From positions 248,001 through 312,000 of the forward strand of contig NZ_SNWA01000004.1 of the NCBI RefSeq assembly GCF_004361815.1: a DNA stretch of 64,000 bases, in the 5' to 3' direction. Source of the DNA: Paraburkholderia sp. BL10I2N1 (GTDB lineage Bacteria > Pseudomonadota > Gammaproteobacteria > Burkholderiales > Burkholderiaceae). Below are positions 59,924-64,000 of the stretch, piece by piece. Position numbers and translations under genes: made by a program. Position 1 is the stretch's first letter; every line of letters starts with the position of its first letter. A model generated the notes under the pieces. The model saw nothing but the letters and a program-made list of their open reading frames with translations, had not been told where the DNA came from and ran no database searches.

Positions 59924-60754
59924 ATGAACAAGACGTTTCGCTTCCCGCGCGTGGGGATTCCTCTGCTGGCGCTGATCTGGCTGGCTGTCACGACGATCCC
60001 GTTTATCTTCATGGTCGCGTCGAGCTTCAAGAGCCAGGAGGAGACCTTCGCGACGTCCGTGTGGGCGCCGCCGAGTCACCTGTATTGGGGCAATTATTCG
60101 GCTGTTCTGCGGGGGCCGTTCTTTACGTATTTCCGTAACAGCATGTTCACGGTGGGCATTTCGGTGGTGCTGATCGTCGTCATCAGTGCGATGGCGGCGT
60201 ATGTGTTCGCGCGCATGCGTTTCGCGCTGAACAAGATGCTCTTCGGTCTCGTGGTCGCCGGCATGATCGTGCCGCTGCACGCGACGCTCGTGCCGATCTA
60301 TCTGCTCACGCGTAACCTCGGTCTTTACGATACGCCGTTCGCGCTGTTCGGCCCGTACGTGGCGCTCAGTCTGCCGGTGTCGATCTTTATTCTGACCGAG
60401 TTTATGCGCCAGATTCCGCGCGAACTTGAAGAGGCAGCGCAGCTCGACGGCTGCAGCCCGTTCCGCATTTTCTGGCGTATTTTCTTCCCGCTCTCGGGAC
60501 CGGGGCTCGCCACTGTGGCTATCTTCAACGGCATTGGTCTGTGGAACGAGTTCATCTTCGCGTACATGCTCACGTCGACGTCCGAGCACCGTACGCTGCC
60601 GCTGGCGATCTGGGACTTCATGGGGCAATACGCGTCGAACATTCCCTCGATGCTGGCTGTCCTCGTGCTCACGTCGTTGCCGCTGATTGTTGCCTACGCG
60701 TTCGGTCAGGAGCGCGTGATCAAGGGGATGATGGCCGGTTCCCTCAAGGGCTGA
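59924..60754 (+). CDS. ABC sugar permease 4 (MalG-type)
   Basis: A 276-residue permease, partner of the preceding one. First helix [27 protein letters not shown] loop [32 protein letters not shown]. It ends with the [16 protein letters not shown] tail common to MalG-type proteins. Three-base gap to the previous gene. Confidence 0.92.
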   Translation: MNKTFRFPRVGIPLLALIWLAVTTIPFIFMVASSFKSQEETFATSVWAPPSHLYWGNYSAVLRGPFFTYFRNSMFTVGISVVLIVVISAMAAYVFARMRFALNKMLFGLVVAGMIVPLHATLVPIYLLTRNLGLYDTPFALFGPYVALSLPVSIFILTEFMRQIPRELEEAAQLDGCSPFRIFWRIFFPLSGPGLATVAIFNGIGLWNEFIFAYMLTSTSEHRTLPLAIWDFMGQYASNIPSMLAVLVLTSLPLIVAYAFGQERVIKGMMAGSLKG

Positions 60755-60820
60755 CGAGACGGCGTCACCGAAACGTTTTCCGGGCGGTAGATACCGCTGC
60801 AATCAAGGATTGAAAAAGTC

Positions 60821-61951
60821 ATGGCAAGTATTAGCCTGAGCCAGGTCGACAAGGCCTATGGCAACCTCGAACCGGTCATCCGTAATGTGAACCTCGAGAT
60901 CGGTCGTCACGAATTCTGCGTATTCCTCGGCCCGTCGGGCTGCGGCAAGTCGACGCTGCTGCGTATGGTGGCGGGCCTCGAGCACATCACCAGCGGTGAA
61001 CTCCAGATCGACGGACGCCGCATGAACGAGGTCGCGCCCGCGGCGCGCCGCGTGGCGATGGTGTTCCAGAACTACGCGCTGTATCCGCACATGAGCGTGT
61101 ACGAGAACATGGCCTTTGGTCTGCGTCAGGCCAAGCTCGACAAGAACATCATCGACGAGAAGGTGCGCCGCGCGGCCACCGCGCTGCAGCTAGACACCTA
61201 TCTCGATCGCAAGCCGGCCGCATTGTCGGGCGGTCAGCGCCAGCGTGTCGCGATCGGCCGTGCCATCGTGCGCGAACCGGGCGTGTTCCTGTTCGACGAA
61301 CCGTTGTCGAATCTCGATGCGGCGCTGCGCGTACAGACTCGCATCGAGATTGCCCGCTTGCATCGCGAATTCCGCCAGGCGAGCGCGATTTACGTCACGC
61401 ACGACCAGATCGAAGCGATGGCGCTCGCGGACAAGATCGTGCTGTTGCATGCCGGTGCGGAAATGGAGAAGCACGGCAGCATCGCGCAGATCGGTGCGCC
61501 GCTCGATCTGTACCACCGGCCGAAAAGCCGCTTCGTCGCGGGTTTCATCGGCTCGCCGAAGATGAACTTCCTGCCGGGCGTCGTGACGGCGATCGACAAC
61601 CAGGGTGTCGAGGTCGAACTGACCAGCGGCGAGCGCGTGCGTGCGCAAGTCGACGGCCGCAATCTGCGCGTGGGCACGGCCGTCACGCTCGGCATCCGGC
61701 CCGAACATCTGGGTCTGCCGTCCGGTCAACCAGGCGTTCAGACGATACGTTGCGCGGTGCGTCTGGTGGAGCGGATGGGCGAGCACAGCTACGTCCATCT
61801 GGACGGCGGTAGCCGCGATGGCAATCCGCTGATTGCCAAATTGCCCGGCGACGGCGGCGTAACGAGCGATGACCGGATCGAGCTCACACTCGCGCCGCAC
61901 GCGTGCCACGTGTTCGACGACAAGGATTTCGCGCTGCCGCGTCTGCACTGA
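60821..61951 (+). CDS. MalK-type ABC sugar ATPase 2
   Basis: A 376-residue ATPase, same length as ATPase 1 but clearly diverged. Walker A GPSGCGKST, Q-loop VFQNYALYPHMSV, signature LSGGQRQRVA, Walker B VFLFDEPLSNLDA, TOBE region (TSGERVRAQVDGRNLRVGTAVTLGIRPEHLG). It has an insertion AGAEMEKHGSIAQIGAPLDLY where MalK proteins usually read GxIEQxGxPxDLY. Drives importer 2. Confidence 0.92.
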   Translation: MASISLSQVDKAYGNLEPVIRNVNLEIGRHEFCVFLGPSGCGKSTLLRMVAGLEHITSGELQIDGRRMNEVAPAARRVAMVFQNYALYPHMSVYENMAFGLRQAKLDKNIIDEKVRRAATALQLDTYLDRKPAALSGGQRQRVAIGRAIVREPGVFLFDEPLSNLDAALRVQTRIEIARLHREFRQASAIYVTHDQIEAMALADKIVLLHAGAEMEKHGSIAQIGAPLDLYHRPKSRFVAGFIGSPKMNFLPGVVTAIDNQGVEVELTSGERVRAQVDGRNLRVGTAVTLGIRPEHLGLPSGQPGVQTIRCAVRLVERMGEHSYVHLDGGSRDGNPLIAKLPGDGGVTSDDRIELTLAPHACHVFDDKDFALPRLH

Positions 61952-62213
61952 TCGTGGCGTTTTTGCTGACGAGGCTGCGCCGGCAGAGTGCCTTCGACGG
62001 CGAGCGCCGTCTCGGCACGAAATCGAAGCATCGCATTTCGAGTTCTCCTGGTATTTGGTCAATTTACAGGACTCCGAATTGATGGAAGCAATATAAAAAC
62101 GCGGGGCCGCGATTCAGATGACGCGACGCCATTCCCTGCGCTTGTGACGAAAAACGGAATTGTCGGTGCGCCAGACGCGCTTCGTACACCAGAATCATAA
62201 AAAGGAGTTCTCG

Positions 62214-64000
62214 ATGTTGCTTCGCCAAAGTGAAGTCCCGCTCTACCGCAACCCCAACGCTGCCGTGCACGAGCGTGTTGCCGATTTGCTGGCGCGCATG
62301 ACTCTGGATGAGAAGATTGCCCAGTTGCACGCTGCGTGGCTGAGGCTGTCGCCGGACGGCAATCACGAAGCGCGGACCGTGGATTTCGCGCATGGCGAAG
62401 ACGGCGTGATGGTGGAAAAGATTCTTCAGCACGGGCTGGGGCAAATCACGCGTCCGCTCGGAACGCATACCGTCGATCCGAAGGAAGGTGTGCGTGCGCT
62501 CAACGCGTTGCAGCGGCAGATGGTGGAGGAGACGCGCCTCGGCATTCCGGTGATGTCCCACGAAGAATGTCTGGTCGGCCTGATGATCAAGGACGCCACG
62601 CTGTTCCCGTCGCCGCTGAACTACGCAGCGACCTGGAACCCGGCGCTGGTCGAAGAGGTGGGGCAGATCATCGGCCAACAGGCGCGCTCGATCGGTTGTC
62701 ATCAGGGGCTCGCGCCGGTGCTGGACGTGTCGCGCGACCCGCGTTGGGGGCGCACCGAGGAGACGCTCGGCGAAGATCCGTATCTGGTCGGCGTGCTCGC
62801 GTGTCACTACGTGAAGGGGCTGCAGGGAGAACGGCGCGACCTGCTTGCGACGCTCAAGCATTTCGTCGGACATTCGGCAAGCGAGGGTGGCCGCAATCAC
62901 GCGCCGGTGCATGTCGGTCCGCGCGAACTCAATGACGTGTTCATGCTGCCGTTCGAGATGGCGGTCAAGCTCGCGGACGCAGGGTCCGTGATGCCTGCGT
63001 ATCACGATATCGACGGTGTGCCGTGTCATGCGGACCGCACGTTGCTGCAGGACACCTTGCGCGACAAGTGGGGTTTCGACGGGCTGGTCGTCGCGGATTA
63101 TGCCGCTGTCGATCTGCTCTACAGCCACCATGCCGTCGCGCGCGACAGCGCGGCCGCCGCCGCGCTCGCGTTCAATGCCGGACTCGACGTCGAGTTGCCA
63201 GGGCATGAGTGCGCGTTGCATCTGAAAGAAGCCCTCGGACGCGGCGAGATCAGCGAAGCGACGATCGACACGGCAGTATCGAGAGTGCTGAACGCGAAGT
63301 TCCGACTTGGGCTGTTCGAAAATCCGTATGTCGATCCGGAACGCGTGGACGTGAAAAGCGAGTTCGCCGGCGACACGGCGTATCAGGTGGCGCTCGAATC
63401 GGCGGTGCTCCTGCGCAACGAAGGCGGCGTGTTGCCGCTGGATCCAAAAGGCCCGGCGAAGGTTGCGGTGATCGGACCGACCGCCGACGACCCATTGGCG
63501 CTGCTGGCCGGCTACAGTTTCCCGGTCCACCTGATCAATGCGGGCGAGCAGTCGAGTGCAACGATGGGCACGCCGCTGCGGGCGCTGCGTGCACTGCTCG
63601 GCGACGAGCGGGTGATTCACGCGCACGGCTGCGACATCATCGCGGAGCGCCGTGCAGGCGCACCCGTGTTCCCCGGCGACGTGTCGCTCGACACCACGGC
63701 CGTCGCGAACCGCGACGAACTGATCAGTCACGACACCGGCCGCATCGCCGCGGCGGTGGATGCCGCGCGGCAGGCGGGTGTGGCGATCGTTTTCGTCGGC
63801 GATCTGGCGGGGCTGTTCCAGTCCGGCACGGTCGGCGAAGGCTCCGACACCGACAGCCTGGATCTGCCGGGTGTGCAGCAGGCGCTGCTCGCGGCCGTGG
63901 TCGATAGCGGCACGCCGACGGTCGTCGTGATGACGGGCGGGCGACCGTATAACCTCGGTGGTCTGGAGGACCGGATCGCGGCGCAGATCATGGCGTTTGC
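62214..64000 (+). CDS. GH3 beta-glycosidase (beta-glucosidase/xylosidase), 3' end outside the window
   Basis: An open frame from ATG 62214 (AAGGAG upstream) runs to the right edge, about 595 residues so far. VADLLARMTLDEKIAQLH and PVLDVSRDPRWGRTEETLGEDPYLVG, then LLATLKHFVGHSASEGGRN are the GH3 N-terminal barrel signatures; the nucleophile is Asp295 in FDGLVVADYAAVDLLY. The second GH3 domain (GDTAYQVALESAVLLRNEGGVLPLD through AIVFVGDLAGLFQSGTVGEGSD) is nearly complete. Probably cytosolic: no signal peptide. It would split beta-linked glucose or xylose oligomers imported by transporter 2. Confidence 0.9.
   Translation, partial: MLLRQSEVPLYRNPNAAVHERVADLLARMTLDEKIAQLHAAWLRLSPDGNHEARTVDFAHGEDGVMVEKILQHGLGQITRPLGTHTVDPKEGVRALNALQRQMVEETRLGIPVMSHEECLVGLMIKDATLFPSPLNYAATWNPALVEEVGQIIGQQARSIGCHQGLAPVLDVSRDPRWGRTEETLGEDPYLVGVLACHYVKGLQGERRDLLATLKHFVGHSASEGGRNHAPVHVGPRELNDVFMLPFEMAVKLADAGSVMPAYHDIDGVPCHADRTLLQDTLRDKWGFDGLVVADYAAVDLLYSHHAVARDSAAAAALAFNAGLDVELPGHECALHLKEALGRGEISEATIDTAVSRVLNAKFRLGLFENPYVDPERVDVKSEFAGDTAYQVALESAVLLRNEGGVLPLDPKGPAKVAVIGPTADDPLALLAGYSFPVHLINAGEQSSATMGTPLRALRALLGDERVIHAHGCDIIAERRAGAPVFPGDVSLDTTAVANRDELISHDTGRIAAAVDAARQAGVAIVFVGDLAGLFQSGTVGEGSDTDSLDLPGVQQALLAAVVDSGTPTVVVMTGGRPYNLGGLEDRIAAQIMAF

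Overview
The window is GC-rich (clearly above 60 percent by eye) and reads like a Burkholderiaceae chromosome or megaplasmid, most likely Paraburkholderia, Caballeronia or Burkholderia. The basis is OmpC-like trimeric porins with the N-terminal pattern AQSSVTLYG, strongly GC3-biased codons that leave long antisense shadow ORFs, and paired FadR-type GntR regulators. No rRNA, tRNA, CRISPR array or prophage was seen. Everything here is from reading the sequence; no database search was run.

Layout. (1) 0-10.7 kb, accessory genes: an oxidoreductase tail, a TetR regulator, a Tat-exported tandem YCII protein, a complete ISL3 element (2066-3479) with an 8-bp target duplication, an exported epoxide hydrolase, an SRPBCC protein, a Ni/Co efflux pair dmeR-dmeF, a histone-deacetylase-like amidohydrolase and a 2OG-Fe oxygenase-like gene. 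(2) 10.8-16 kb: a tauD-like remnant next to an IS3-family element, then a minus-strand trio (cytochrome b, molybdopterin oxidoreductase, periplasmic protein) and a four-helix membrane protein. (3) 16.5-39.9 kb: a large catabolic island. An MFS transporter, a GntR regulator and a porin come first. A minus operon (GntR, RidA, LigJ-like hydratase, Rieske oxygenase, PDR reductase, crotonase, 3-hydroxyacyl-CoA dehydrogenase) then faces a plus operon (ADP-forming acyl-CoA synthetase, two acyl-CoA dehydrogenases, thiolase, DUF35 protein, CoA-transferase, LigB-type ring-cleavage dioxygenase, three RraA/LigK-type aldolases, crotonase, hotdog thioesterase). TGGTATRCCA palindromes lie in the divergent promoter region and upstream of the other GntR gene.

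(4) 39.9-44 kb, a mobile-element graveyard: a broken MhpA-like hydroxylase, an IS110 scrap, a RelE/Phd toxin-antitoxin pair, an IS30 tail, a group II intron with its reverse transcriptase and a hydrolase tail. (5) 44-64 kb, a plant-polysaccharide locus: a GH10 xylanase lipoprotein, a BON protein, a porin, a LacI regulator, an ABC sugar importer with GH1 beta-glucosidase and its own MalK-type ATPase, a partly duplicated antitoxin/PIN block, then a second LacI regulator, a second complete ABC importer and a GH3 glycosidase running off the right edge.

How it works together. Island 3 combines CoA-dependent beta-oxidation with ring hydroxylation or O-demethylation and a gallate-like ring-cleavage route (extradiol dioxygenase, LigJ, LigK-like aldolase), without the LigI/LigC steps that protocatechuate would need. 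This suggests a methoxylated phenylpropanoid or other aromatic-acid catabolon; the substrate is inferred, not shown. Region 5 carries two operator families: GAAAGCGCTTTC sites before the xylanase, porin, first lacI and first binding-protein genes, and TAACGTTA sites around the second lacI. Both kinds meet at the xylanase promoter, which suggests one xylan/beta-glucoside regulon with two LacI inputs.
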